This document shows, piece after piece, positions 21,756 through 34,640 of a DNA stretch of 64,000 nt (positions within the stretch are counted from its first letter, which is position 1; every line of letters begins with the position of its first letter). The notes under the pieces are model-generated. The model was not told the origin of the DNA and made no database searches. It was given only the letters and a program-made list of their open reading frames with translations. Source of the stretch: Hevea brasiliensis (Eukaryota; Streptophyta; Magnoliopsida; Malpighiales; Euphorbiaceae). Location: NCBI RefSeq assembly GCF_030052815.1, contig NC_079498.1, positions 75,316,992 through 75,380,991 on the forward strand, in the 5' to 3' direction. The translations under genes and the position numbers were made by a program.

Positions 21756-24700
21756 TGTAACACCCTCATTTTATCTAATCCGTACGTTCTACTGTTCCGG
21801 TGACCAATATCGGTTTGAGCAGCTAGAATATTTGGAATCATAATTAGACTAGAGTGAGGAGTTATAAATAAACCAAATAATGATGAGAAAAATTAAGGAA
21901 AATTTTTAGAAATGAAATGCAATAAGGTTAATTGAGCCATAGCCCCAGCGATGAGTGACCCTAACGGGAACTGACGGTGAAGCGCGTTAACAACCCTAGA
22001 CCCAGCGAAAAATTCCATGAAATAATTTTTTGGGATTTCAGGGAAGGATTATTGGGGTTTCAATGACAATAAAATGCTAAGAAAACACAAAGAAAATTTA
22101 ATAAATCGGTACACATAATTTTAGCTTGTTAAGCCAAACGGAGGGCATTTTGGTCATTTCATTTTCAGAGTTGATTTTTGACCAACTTGTCCAATTAAGT
22201 ACATAAATTATATGATATCAAATATAAATAAACATTGCTAAAAGTGAAATTAAAAGTAAGTAGTAAAGAAAAGAAAAGAAATGAAGATAATATGGAATTA
22301 TTAAGTAAGCATGAGGTCATTAAAAATTTTTGGCCAATCAAAATTCAATAAATACATTTATAATACATTAAAAAGAAAGAGAAGAGGTCAAAAATTGGGA
22401 ACAAACCATCAGCCATCTTCCTTCTCTCTTGGTCGAACCATACTCTTCTCTCTCTCCTCCATTTTCATGTTTACCAAAGCTTAAGTTCCTTGGTTTTTCT
22501 TCAACCAAACCCTAAGTTTCCAACATAAAATCTTAATATTTCATCTTAGTGAAGATTTTGGGAGCAAAAAGAAGTAGAAAAGAAAAGTTTTTACAAGCTT
22601 GGAATTGACTCCATTCAAGGTTAGTGTCCAATTTCTTCTCTCTCTCACTCAATTCATGTTTAAGGACATGAAATAAGTTGAAATTGTAAGAAAAATAGAA
22701 TAAAATTCATGTGTATGTATCCCTACAATTTCAGCAGCTTAGGGATGGTTAGGGTTTGATGAATTTCCTTGAAACAAAGTGGTATGTGAGCTGCCCTTGA
22801 CATGAGTTGAGTAATTGAACATTTAAGTGTAAGTTTAATGCATGAATGGAACTTGAAAACTTGGAGACTTGGGCAAAATTAGGGTTTGCTCATGTAATGG
22901 TATATGAACATTGTAATGGTCAATTAGTGACCATTTGGTTATATTTGATAAGGAATTGAAGTGATTTATGACAATGGAATTGAGGTTAGGTATGCTACCC
23001 TAGGTGGCTTACAGGGCTGGGTGTGAGTCTAGCACGTTTGGGCAGCTATAACTTGAAAGGTATAGGTTTAATTGGTGCAAGCCCAATTAGACATGAAACT
23101 AGACACATAATGGCACGGCTTTGGTGAAGAAACCTTGCCCAGAAAACCAACCCAACTTAACCTAAAAACTACCCTAATCCGGGTGACCAACATGTTGTCC
23201 CTAGAAAATGACCAAATAAATAGTGTTTGCTCAAATGGTCATAAATCAGTGTAGAAAAGTCTAATTGACCTGAAATTTATATCAATGAAAATCTTAGACA
23301 ATTTAGAACAACTTTCATGAAGAACACCAAATCAAATTCTGACCGTAGCCCATTTGAATTGTTAACCAAAGTCAGGGTATCAAAACTGCCAGAACCATTT
23401 CTGCCCAGAAATTTTGGGTAGATATCAATCCGGCCAGCCTTACAGAAATTAGCATAACTTGAGCTAGAAAAATCCAAATGGAGTAATTCAAAAAAGAAAT
23501 TAAAGAAGACACATAAAGGAACAACTTTGATTGAGAACATTTGGCAAAATTCTCATTGTAGAACTGCCTAATGGAATAGTGAACTCTAGCACCCAAAACT
23601 GAAATTTTTGATTTATTTCCTATTGGTTTTAAGTATTGATTGGCAATCAATGCCAACACTTTTGTTAACCAAAATGTGGTAATGTCATGTGGTTAGAACT
23701 CATGTAACTATTATATATGAAAAAGTCAATATTTTGACTTGAATAGAAAAATGAATAGTAACCTTACATGTTAAACACAAATATTCAATTAAGCATTTTG
23801 TAATATGCCCTAGTAGACCTAGTAAGATTGGTTTGGATAGGTTGGCATGCCAATAGGGTTCTGTTAGCAGTACTGCATGTGGTTTCATGGCATTTTGTAT
23901 TTTGTGGCCTTTTGTGCCATTCTGTGATATAATAGCCTTTGGCTATTTTGATTGAGATTTCTATACTTGGTTTCATGTCTAATAATTATTACAGCTTATT
24001 AGCTGTTCTGTTGCACACCGGGAGACACATTGTGATCGATGGTGTGACGGCCCGAGGTACTTAGTACCCAGTGCTTGTTTACCCATTTATCCAGATCAGT
24101 CGACTAATATATGTTACTTGGGCAATCACAATAAATCTTACTAAATTTTAATCAAATGATTAACATAAAAAGTATCAGATTACTGTAAATAATTGCCATA
24201 AACTCGCTTTGCATAAATTGTCAGCATACACTCTGCATGTTTATTTCATTTTAGTTATTTTTTTTATTATTGGCACCACTAAGTAGTATTGCTTAGCCCG
24301 TTGCTTTTGCCACGCATAGGTACAGGAGATATAGAGCATAAGCCCAGTAGACCCCAGACTGGGTGAGAGTTAGATCTGCCAGTGTTCTGTGTCACCTCAC
24401 ATCTGCAGTGTATTTTGGTAGGGCACTAGGATTCTTTTTTGTATTTTTGTCTCTTTTGTATTTTTTTGTAAATTATATTTTGTATTTAGATCTTTACGTT
24501 ATCATGTAAATTATAATCACTTGTATCATTTTGTATTGTAAATTAATGAAATTAATTATTGCCTTCATAAACTTGAGTTCAAATTAAATTATGTATGATA
24601 TGGATTGAATGAATGAAAATTATTGAGAAATGTTGAGATGATAGTGATTATTTGGAGTTGAGTATGATTGGAAAAATATTTGGAAGTGTTTTTCACAGGT

Positions 24701-24949
24701 TTCGAAGAACTATTTTCTCCATTTTTAGCTGGCACTCTGCCGGATTTTCTGAAATATCTTCGGAAGCTCAAATAAATTAAAAATTTCAATAAATGATGTA
24801 ACTGATATCAATTTCATAAGTTTCACTTAGTGACCTACAAATAAATAAATTTTAGAATGATAAATATCAATGAGTTAAGATCTGGTGTCCCAACACACTG
24901 TGTTACATATCTTGCTCGGCTACACTGTAGACGGGTAAGGGGTGTCACA
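21756..24949 (+). repeat. A 3' LTR (3194 bp)
   Basis: TGTAACACCC start and GGGGTGTCACA end. Related over its length, in reverse, to solo LTR G and more distantly to D and J LTRs. Contains three antisense module copies (about 23040-23135, 23240-23330, 23440-23535). A TTTATAATA near 22360 followed by a pyrimidine-rich CTTCTCTCTT stretch is a possible core promoter. No gene recognised. Confidence 0.93.
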
Positions 24950-27038
24950 ACAGGTAGGCATAAGGCCTGTAGAACAATCATGTTAGACAGATTTTATCTA
25001 TTAATGATTATTCTTATGGGTAATATTGCTATCTGTAGTCCCTAATTGGTATACCAATTGATCCAAATTAAATAAATAAGTCTAGGTATACTATGGGCAA
25101 TTAAACATTATTACTTATTTATTAGAAATGTTCATGTTACTTTATAGTGGGAAAATAGGTCCCACACACCTCTTTCATGTGATTTAGTGTTTAATGGCTT
25201 ATTGGGGTTAAATTCCTACCACAAGATAATTTATCTCATGAACCTTTCTTTAGGTTCAGTTTTTGTGTCTTACTTTTACCTATCCATTTGATCAGCTTGT
25301 AGGCACACTTCCTACATGGAAGTTGTTCCTCTATGTCTTGTCTTTATTTTCCCTTTTGAATCATGTCAATTAGGTTTTTAGAACTCAAGTTATGTTCAAA
25401 TAACCATAACTAATTCATTTCCTGATTCTAGTTCCTTAACTAGGCAGCTTTTGGATTTAGAGATTGCCTAATTAATGGAACATGTTGCAGTCACTTTTAG
25501 GCATAGTGATCTCATATAAATTGTTTCCCTATGTCTTGTGGTCACTTAGAATTTTTAATCACAATTTTTCAAGCTTTTTAGAATTATTTAGAGCCAATTA
25601 ACTGGCCTGGACTCATGTACCATGTGCCAACAGAATTTCAGTCTAGGTCAGTGACTGCAAGTTAACTTTTAAAATTCTTACATCCATAATTTGAGGAAGG
25701 TTTCTGAAATAAAGTTGGAGCCCTATTTTTTAGGTTTCCAGAATAGTATGGCTCATCCCAATTGGATTTTTCTAGTGCAAAACATAACTAAAAGACTATT
25801 CTGGGGTCAAATGAAGTTTGGTCAGATTCCAGGTTTTGATTTATTGACTTGTTCTAGCAATTTGACCTAGTTCTCTTGATTTCTGTTTGGTCAAAGTATA
25901 AATTTTGTAGATCTATGTCTTGTGGAACTTTTCTCACTGGTTTCATTACATTTGAAGTCTTGTAGACTAGTTATGGCCATTTTGCCAAAACTGGTAGGGT
26001 AAGTTTATATCCAGCAATTTCTAGGCAACCTAGTTCTGGACAGTTTTGTGACCCAACTTGGGCCAGTAATTTGGTTTGGTTTAAGGCATTTCTGGGCTCT
26101 GTGGTCTTCATGAAAATTATAGCCATATATCTAAGATTTCCATTGGTATAAATGTCAAGTCATTTTGACTAGTATAGAGGGAGTTACGTACTGTTCATTT
26201 GGTCATTTTTCTGGATTCTGTGCATGGTCATACGGATTGGGACAGTGTTTAGGTCAAGTTTTGGACAGAATTTGGGCATGGTTTCTTCATAGAAAATGGA
26301 GTGTTTTGGGTCTAGTTTCGCCTTCAATTGGCTTCACACCAATTTGAGCAATACAAATTCAGTTATGGCTCAAAAATCAAGCTGGACTCAATGAGTCCCA
26401 GACCTGCAGAATAAAGCACTCCCAATTTTCCAATTTCCTCCAACTCCCTTACTTCAATTGGTAAACATAGAACTTCTATAAGCAACAATTTCATCTCAAT
26501 TAGGTCAATTTCAACAATTACACAAAATTCCCAATTCATGTACACAAACCCTAATTTCAATTATCTAATTTATACAAACTCAACTCATTCAAACTTCTAA
26601 TCATATCAACTTATCAAACATCCTCATGGAACCAATTTTCATCATTTAAAAGCATCAAACCCCAAGAATTTCCATGGCTGCAGAAATTAGGGTTCTTAAA
26701 TTTCTTATCATTTGTTTTTAATTTCAGTCATACTCACTCATTTCATCATGCTTATAAGATTTAAAGAAGAGAGAGGGTGTGGTATCTTGTACTAACCTCT
26801 TGTGACCCAACTTTAAACTTCCCAAAACTTCAAATTTCCTTCTTGTTATGGCTACCTAGAGCTTCCTTATGGTGTGGGGATGATTTTTAGTGAAGAGAGT
26901 TTAAGGTTTTATGGGGAGGAAGCTTAGGAAATCAAGCTTTGAGAAAGAAGAAATGGAGGGAGAGAGAGAGCTTGAGAGTTTCAGCCATGGAGGAGAGAGA
27001 AGAAGAAGATGGCTTGGGTAAGTGGGTTTTGTCTCTTA

Positions 27039-27101
<63 letters not shown>

Positions 27102-27566
27102 ATGTACTTAATTTTTTTGATGTCATAATTTCATTTTACTTTCTTTTTCTTTGATTTCTTTTATTTTCTTCTTTTTTTTTGTTTTCTCCTTTCCATAAAT
27201 AAATTTATAATTTTAATTTTTTTTAATTTTTTTAATTTCTCTCATTTTTAATTGACATTTAGGCCAAAATTCATCTATGGGGTGAAATGACTAAAATGTC
27301 CTTCGTTGTGCTTATCGGATTATTTTTGTCTATAGTGATTAACAAATTCTCTTAAATTTTCTTTAACATCTTTAATGTCATTTTTACCTAAATAAACCTT
27401 TAATAAAGTCCCAAAATTATTTTCCTATATTTTATTAACATTTATTCCATCAATTTATGTCTCCTTACTATAGTTTAAGTGTTGTTCTAGATATGCTGAC
27501 TGTCTGAACAGACTTTAGTCATCGGAACAGTAGAATGTACGGACTACCTACAGTGAGGGCGTTACA
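24950..27566 (-). repeat. D 3' LTR, right portion
   Basis: Collinear with D's 5' LTR from about 49732. ACAGG at 24950-24954 is the candidate right-hand target duplication of A; its partner is outside. Contains antisense module copies at about 25310, 25690, 25880 and 26100 and a TA microsatellite at 27043-27096. Non-coding. Confidence 0.9.
27043..27096. repeat. (TA)n microsatellite
   Basis: About 27 TA units in D 3' LTR. The same place in the 5' LTR (51826-51853) has about 14 units. Confidence 0.95.
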
Positions 27567-27582
27567 ATTCTTCCCCTCTAAA
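27567..27582 (-). other. D polypurine tract
   Basis: Minus-strand TAGAGGGGAAGAAT lies directly before the LTR start TGTAACGCCC at 27566. Confidence 0.8.
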
Positions 27583-27620
27583 TAGAAATTTCGTCCTCAA
27601 AATTTACCTGATGTGAAGAG

Positions 27621-29689
27621 TGTTAGTAGTATGCCCTAGAGCATATCATTTAGTATGTATCTTGTACATATTTTATTAATGAAATGTAATTTCACTTTTC
27701 CATTTACATAATGTATTTATGTGTAATAGAAAAGGTCCATTGATATTTTATTAAAAATTCTATTCTTAAGTTGTTAAAAATATGAGTGATAGTATTTCTA
27801 GCACAAAGTATCATAAATTGGTTCACAATTGAGGATACTTCACAATAAGAACATGACTTATTTTGAAAGATTGTAATCATGTTTGTTCCCAAGGTATTTA
27901 TATGAGATATAAATAAGATGGAATGGTGAGTCTCATACTATATAACAAACATGATAGGCACTTATACATGATAAGTAGGCCGAACCAGTGACGCATATGG
28001 CAAGCACATGGAGTTTATTCTTGTCAATGCATTGTCATATATCATATCAGTCCATATAATCTTTAGATCTCAGATAACACAATTATCTTGTATATAGGTG
28101 GTTTAAGTTTGATACTGCTTTCATACTTGTACTGTGTATGGATATATGGGCATGTGTTGGCTCCTACTAGTTATATATGGAGGTAGGTGTTGATCAAGAT
28201 GGAATCTGTTACCCTAAGTAAATAGGGATAAAGTCCTATGTTCATTTAATTGTTCTTGATGTTTCAAGTTCCTGGCCAGGATAGACAAATTTAGTCAGAA
28301 AAGAGTTTTTGACAAGAAAATCTAATTAATCAAGAACTGGAATTAAAAGAGAACATAATATTGATAGCAAATGGGGTTTGACATAAACCATGACTCCAGC
28401 TCGAATTGGGATTTTGTAATAGAGAGATTCTAGTGCATAGTAACATATGATTATAGGTTCATTTAAAGGTATTCCTTGTTACTGATTAGGTGGCCATGGC
28501 ATACTACGCTAGGTGTTAACCATGGTCTATGAGATGCCTAAAATGATTTAGAGAAATCATTTGTGGTAAGAAAGAGTTTTGATGATATTAAGAGTTAATA
28601 TCATATCTCATTGCCAATTAGCGATGAGTCTAGTAAGTCACACACATAAACAAGATAATCATCAAGTTAAATGTGATTTAATTGGTTAATTAAAGAGTTT
28701 AATTTATTAATTAAATAGGTTTGGTTTGCAATAAGATTGCAAAGTCCTTAGCATGGCTGGAAATCAAATCTAGGTTATTGAATGTATAGAATAAGTGTTT
28801 AAATATGAATCTAATTATGAGAAATTATTTAATAGAGATTAATTAATTAATTTATATTTGATATAAATTGATTAGAAGAGGAGAAATAAATATTTTGGGT
28901 AGAAAACTCAAAATTAAAACGCAAAGGTAATTTAGTCATTTCACTGGGTGACATGTGGCACCATATAAGTTTGCCATTTGTCTTCCTATCATGCAAAGTG
29001 ATCAAAGTCAAGATTAAAGTCTAGCTTTGACACTTGGCTTAATGTGATTAGGTCAATTAAAATTAAGATGCAATTAGGTGATGACATGTGGCAAGGGTTT
29101 TAAGTGATGACCTAATTATAAAAGGGAAAAGAAAGAAAAATAAAATATAATTATGATTTTCTCAAAAAGGTGCCGCCACCTATAGTGCACTCCTCTCTTC
29201 TTCTTCTTCTCTCATCAATTCAAAGAGAAATGCACAAATCTTTTTGAATTAAAATTACTAGAAATTGTTTCTAGTGTCCTATACACATCTACAACCTCTC
29301 TAAAGGAAAATCCCTAATTTCTAATTGGTTGGCAAGGCTTGAGAAGCTGGTTTAGGGGTTGCCATTGGTGATCTTGTTGTGGACAAGCTAAAGGGACAAC
29401 TCTTAGGGTCCTAGGTGCTTCACGAAGGTACCAATTACATCTACAGTACATCAAAAGGTTAGTACACATATTCTTGTATCAATCTAGGGTTCAAATGAAT
29501 TGATTTGTTAATTCAAAAATCTTAAATGGAAAATGTAGATCCTAATACATATTAAAAGTTTTTTAATATGTAATTGAACATTGAAATCAATTAGGCACAT
29601 AATGGATGTGGCATGATGCATGAAACCCTAGAAGAAAATTTTTGAATTCAATGTTCTAATCTAACAATTTACATGCTTCCGCTCCTTCA
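27621..29689 (+). repeat. Solo LTR C2 (Copia, Angela-like)
   Basis: 2069 bp from TGTTAGTAGTATGCCC to CGCTCCTTCA, similar over its length to the C 5' LTR (4833-6933). Flanked by AAGAG at 27616-27620 and 29690-29694, with no internal region, so it is a solo LTR left by LTR-LTR recombination. It keeps three of the TGACAYNTGGC motifs. It splits the end of D's pol from D's polypurine tract. Confidence 0.95.
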
Positions 29690-29694
29690 AAGAG

Positions 29695-30412
29695 CTGAGG
29701 GAACTATTACCTCATCGTCTCCTCGCTCTCCCATGTCGCTTCTTCTATATTGTGGTGTCTCCATAAGACTTTCACTAGTGGGATTCTCTTGTTTCTGAGT
29801 TTTTTTCATTTTCTGTGCTAAGATTCTGACTGGTTCTTCTTCATATGTCAAATCAGGTTATACAATTATCTCCTCTGCTGAAATGACATGTTAAGGGTCT
29901 AATCTGTATTTCCTGAGCATCGACACATAGAATACATTATGAATATTATCCAGCTCAAGTAGTAAAGCTAGCCTGTAGGCTACTGGACCCACACGTTCAA
30001 TGACATCGTATGGACCAATAAACCTAGGGCTTAACTTACCCTTCTTACCAAATCTTAGCACTTTCTTCCAAGGTGATACCTTGAGAAACACCTTATCGCC
30101 AACCTCATGCTCTATATCCTTTCTCCTCAGGTCGGCATATGACTTTTGTCTGTCTGAGTTGGCTTTCAAATTGTCTCTGATGTGTTTCACCTTTTCCTCA
30201 GTCTGCCTCGCCAAGTCTGGGCCCACTACTTCTCTTCCCTCATTTCTGTCCAACATAAGGGACTCCTGCATCTCTTCCCATACAATGCTTCATATGGAGC
30301 CATTTTTCTGTTGGCTTGGTAGTTGTTGTTGTAAGCAAACTCTACCAAAGGAAGATACTTCTCCCAACTTCCTTCAAAATCAACGATGCAACTTCTTAAC
30401 ATATCCTCTAAT
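29695..30412 (-). pseudogene. D integrase C-terminal part and chromodomain
   Basis: Follows the D intron: starts VLEDMLRSC, then EFAYNNNYQAN, a damaged ALYG block, GPY/F (PRFIGPYDV) near 30020, and a SMLRKYRLDP block. The chromodomain tail (LVKVLWRHHNIEEATWESEE) is at about 29715-29800. A frameshift lies near 30270 and stops near 29893. The long open frame at 29891-30271 is part of it. Confidence 0.88.
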
Positions 30413-30417
30413 ACCTA

Positions 30418-33400
30418 TGTCATACCCTACCCCTCAGTAAGATGTAACATGATCTCATAGAACATCTAATGAATTACCATACTTCGCCTATCGGTAACCC
30501 ATTAAATATACTACAAGGGATTTTAAAATAATTGTAAGTGGTGAGCTTTTATAGCAGGTATTAAAAACATTTACTTAAAGTCTAAAGACTAGTTAAAATT
30601 TTTGTTATCTTTACACAAATTTCAGAAAATTTTCAGCAGAGTGCCACCTATATTTAGGAAAAACAGTTCTTTAAAACCTGTGAAAAACACTTCCAAATAA
30701 TTCACTTCAACCCAATTGCAACCACAACACAAATCAACATCATTTCTCCCAACTCCATAATTCAAAATAGTTCTCAATTTAATTGTTTTCAGAAATAATA
30801 TTAAATAACTTCATTCATATTCCACTAAAGAAAAATTAATTTACATTTATTACAAAACTCAAAAATAAGTTTGAACATTACAATAATTTACACTTCCATT
30901 ACACACCCAAAATAACATTTCAAAAGTTTTATACATCTTCTCAAATAATTTACACACATATATTTACATGCGTAATCAAAATCTAATATACAAGGGTATA
31001 ACTAAATACCCATACAAAAACCTCAGTGTAGTCCCAACAATTAGCAGCTCACTCTGCTGTCTTTTTCCTTGTTTCTATATGCGACAGCAAAGAAAACTAT
31101 TGCTGAGTATAAAAATACTCAGTGGTACATATTAAAATATAAAATGCAAAATATAAAACATTTGATATTAATTCACAGTTCAAATATTTCACAATCACAT
31201 TTCAATTTTCAAATTACATTTATCACAAATCACAATTTTTAAAGCTTAATATAACACAAATTTAATCAAACAATTTAATAAATACAGTGTTGCCAATCAC
31301 TAACACAACTTAGGCCATGACACAAAATTTCCGAACATGCCGTGTGTACATCACGACAAGGCATACTCACCCCACTAATCGAAATCAATGAGTGTGGTGG
31401 CTAGCTAGCTAATGAGTACTCATCCAAACTCACACCTCAGACTGGGAAGTCAGAGAGGGAGGAATATAGTCATACTCACCCCATAAATAGAGGAGGAACA
31501 TAGTGATATTGCCATGCCAAGTGTGAATCAAAACAATTTTAATTAAGTTATTTAAACATTTCACGCAAAACACAAATCAATTTCCAATTCAAATTTCCAT
31601 TCATAAAATAGTAACACAGCATTTCTCGAAACCTATAATTAGTATAACTAATTCACAATGCATAGCTAAATAAGTTTTCAATTAGAAAACAATAAATTAA
31701 AGTTTATTGTGCACAAACCTTTTTGTCGACTCAATTTACTCAAACTTTCATTTCTCCTTCGAAGATCCCTTTTCAACTAAAACACATAAATTTAAAGTGC
31801 TTCAGTATCCATTTCTAATACTTAAATTCCAACAATTTCTTTACAAACTTATCCTTCCTATTACGGTTTATAAATTTCGGGTCTTTCACATTTTTGTGTT
31901 TGGTGGCACTATTCATGTCAAAACATTGACTTTCCTATACTTAATAGGTTTATTAGTTCTAATTGTACCTATATACCACATTTTGGGTATCAATTTTGTT
32001 GGCATTGATTGCCAATTCAATTTCTAAGTCTCCTAAGAGAAATTACAATTTTTCAATTTTGTTCCCCTGTTTTCTACTATTCCATTGGTCTTGTTACTGT
32101 GACAATTTGGCTAAGTATCCTTCATTGAAGTTGTTCCTTATTGTCTTAGCTTTATTTCCCTTTTTGAATCACTCCATTTGGAGTTTTGTAGCCCAAGTTA
32201 TGCATATTTGAATGGGGCTGGCCGAATTTGGTGTTACCCAGAATTCTGGGCATTTTTTGGATATTGGCAGTTTTTGTACACTGACTGCAGGTGAGTTTTT
32301 GGATAGGTTATGTTCAAAATTTGGGTTTGTTTTCTTCATGAAAGTTGTAGGGCTATGTCTCAGCTTTCTATCGGTATAAAATTCAGGTCATTTGGACCTT
32401 TCTAGGCCAAGTTATAGTCATTTTCTGGACATAATTCCGAAATGAAAAATGGTCCATTTTGTGTCTAGTTTCATTCGCAATTGAACTCACAACTAATTGG
32501 GTTGGTAAATTTTCAGTTTTGATCCCTGAAAGGGACCTAGGTCAAGCTGCCTGCATATTAACCCTAACCAATCTGAATTGAAACTTATTTCTAATAATTC
32601 ACACACACCACAAATGGTCACAATTGACCATTTCTCAACCCAAATAAGGTCAACTGCATCAATTGACCAATTCTCAACTTTTTCTCCAATTTTTCACATG
32701 CTTAAAACCCTAATTACATAGAGTTCAATTCTAATGCATTCAAAACATATATCTATACTTCATATACATAACTCAACCTAAACAACCATTCAAACACCTC
32801 AAAATCATTCATTTCAAACCCTAACACAAGCTGGCCAAAATTTCCTTTTTGGTCCCTAAATAATTGTTTTATTTTAATTTTAAGTTAATTTCTAAGTTTC
32901 CTTCACCAAGAACACAAATATTAAACATAAATTTTCAATTTAAATTCACTAAACTTAAACTTTGAAGTTCAATCTTCAATTCCACTCCTCTTTCCTTCTT
33001 TCTTTCTTGCTCAATCCTCTTCTCAAGTGAGGTTATCAAGTTCTAATGGATTAATTTGGGGTCAAGGTAAGGTTTAGTGGTTGGAAGCAAGCTTAAAGCA
33101 TGCTTTAATGGAGGTTTTTGGTGAGAGAAGAAATGGGATAGAGAGTGCTACAGGAACGAGGAGAAGAAGAAGAAAAAATTTATCTTTCTATTTTTTTTCA
33201 TCCCTATAATTGACTTAGTCAAATAGAATAATTAAATGGTAATTCTTTATGAGGTAATGCTTAGGTCATGTAGGTGATGTCATTATTCTAATTTTCTTTT
33301 CTTTTTTTTTTCTTTATTTTTCCATTAGTTCTTTAATTCAATTCTTGATCCTGAAATTTTCTTTTCTCTGATTTTATTGGACAGTTAGGTCAGGAGTCAG

Positions 33401-33832
33401 CTCTAGGGGTGAATTGACCAAATTGCCCCTCGCTGGTTCAATCCGGTTTGCAAGTTATTCAATATTTCTTCTGGATCCCTGACCTAATTTTTTGACATGC
33501 TTAACAACTATTTTTCATGATTTTCTCTTTTCCACTATGTTCGTAATAGTCCTAAGGACCGCGGCGTCACATTTTTTGGTTCAAAATTTGAGTTAAGATT
33601 GACCTCGCAGTCATTTCCCGAGAAGGTCACCCATCGCTGTGACTCTCGGCTCATTTAACTTCTTGTGATTTGTTTTTCTTATTTATACTTAATTATTTGG
33701 CAATTACTAATTATTTGTATTCAGGGCTTATCTAGGTATCTTAGATGTAGTTCTAATTCTCTTAATTGTCCGGACTGACACCGGTCACCGGAGTAGTAAC
33801 ATATATCAGTCTATGCAAATAGGGGTGTTACA
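30418..33832 (-). repeat. Solo LTR I (B/F-type gypsy, 3415 bp)
   Basis: Starts TGTCATACCCTACCCC and ends GGGGTGTTACA on the + strand, resembling the LTRs of B and F. Flanked by ACCTA at 30413-30417 and 33833-33837, with no internal region. It sits exactly on the 3' end of the D integrase intron. Confidence 0.94.
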
Positions 33833-33834
33833 AC

Positions 33835-33925
33835 CTATCATATCATATCATTCATGTCATTAGTGTCAGGTCATTGTTATCATTCCTTTAACAATTACAA
33901 AAATTCATTTAGTTCTAAGAGTTAC
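33835..33925 (-). other. Putative 91-bp intron in D integrase
   Basis: On the minus strand TAG|GTAACTC starts the interval and GATATGATAG|GTATTAG ends it. It contains CACTAATGAC, a branch-like motif, and its seventh codon is TGA. Position is identical to the A interval and the ends are similar (GTAA..., GAATGATATGATAG against GAATTATATGATAG). Solo LTR I duplicated the acceptor bases (TAGGT on the minus strand). Confidence 0.65.
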
Positions 33926-34640
33926 CTAAATTACCCTTTCTGACTATCCATCCGTCTGTGAATGAAAAGCTGGACTAAAGTGCAGTTGAGTGCCTAGAGA
34001 CTCCTGTAGCTTCTTCCAAAACCTCAAAGTAAATCTCGGGTCTCGGTCAGATATGATCGATGTTGGCACTCCATGTAGCTAGACTATCTCATCTATATAA
34101 ATCTATACTAACCTCTCCAGTGAGTAGTCAGCTTTAACTGGTAGGAAATGAGCTGACTTGGTTAATCTATCCACAATTACCCATATAGTATCATGCTTCT
34201 TTTGTGTTAATGGTAGCCCAGTGATAAAATCCATGGTGATGCGATCCCATTTCTACTCTGGTATGGATATAGATTATAATAACCCTGATGGAATCTGATG
34301 CTAAGCCTTAACTTGTTGGCACGGCAAACATCTGGTCGCAAAATCACCAATCTCTTTCTTCATTCTAGGCCACCAATAATGTCTTTTCAGGTCTTGGTAC
34401 ATCTTGGTACTTCTTGGATGCATAGCATGGAAGCTACTATACGCTTCTTTCAAGATATTCTTCTTCAGTTCCTCATCTCCTGGTACACATATTCTGCCTT
34501 TATAATACAGGCACCCATCTCCTTTCAATTCATAATCAGTCTCCTTTCCCTCTTGAGTTCTGACCATAACAGTTAACAACTTTTCATCCCTTAGCTGTGC
34601 TTCTTGTATTTGCTGTAACAAGCTGGGCTTAACAAGCAAC
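33926..34640 (-). pseudogene. D integrase zinc finger and DDE core
   Basis: HHCC finger (HAMHP, then CLPC) at about 34310-34440. DDE core: MDFITGLP near 34230, SDRDPRF near 34050, and the Glu in SERVI near 33935, with the normal spacing. TAG or TAA codons at about 34307, 34276, 34256, 34108, 34081 and at its very end. All three catalytic positions are unchanged, but the reading is broken. Confidence 0.88.

Larger units (their letters stand above)
1..24949 (+). mobile_element. Element A: Tekay/Del-like Ty3/gypsy retrotransposon, interrupted by B
   Basis: A full chromovirus-type LTR retrotransposon read on the + strand. Only the last five bases of its 5' LTR (TCACA) are inside the window. The internal region is 6-2771 plus 19665-21755 (about 4.86 kb after removing B), followed by a 3' LTR at 21756-24949. 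Domain order is gag, protease, RT, RNase H, integrase, chromodomain. All coding parts carry stops and frameshifts, so this copy is dead. It lies inside the 3' LTR of element D, because sequence matching D's other LTR resumes right after A ends. Lineage assignment to Tekay/Del rests on remembered protein text and LTR length. Confidence 0.9.

Noticed and set aside
26939..27154. Open frame with a long Ile-Tyr run; also 45301-45495 and 51728-51910
   Set aside because: Translation of TA microsatellites.
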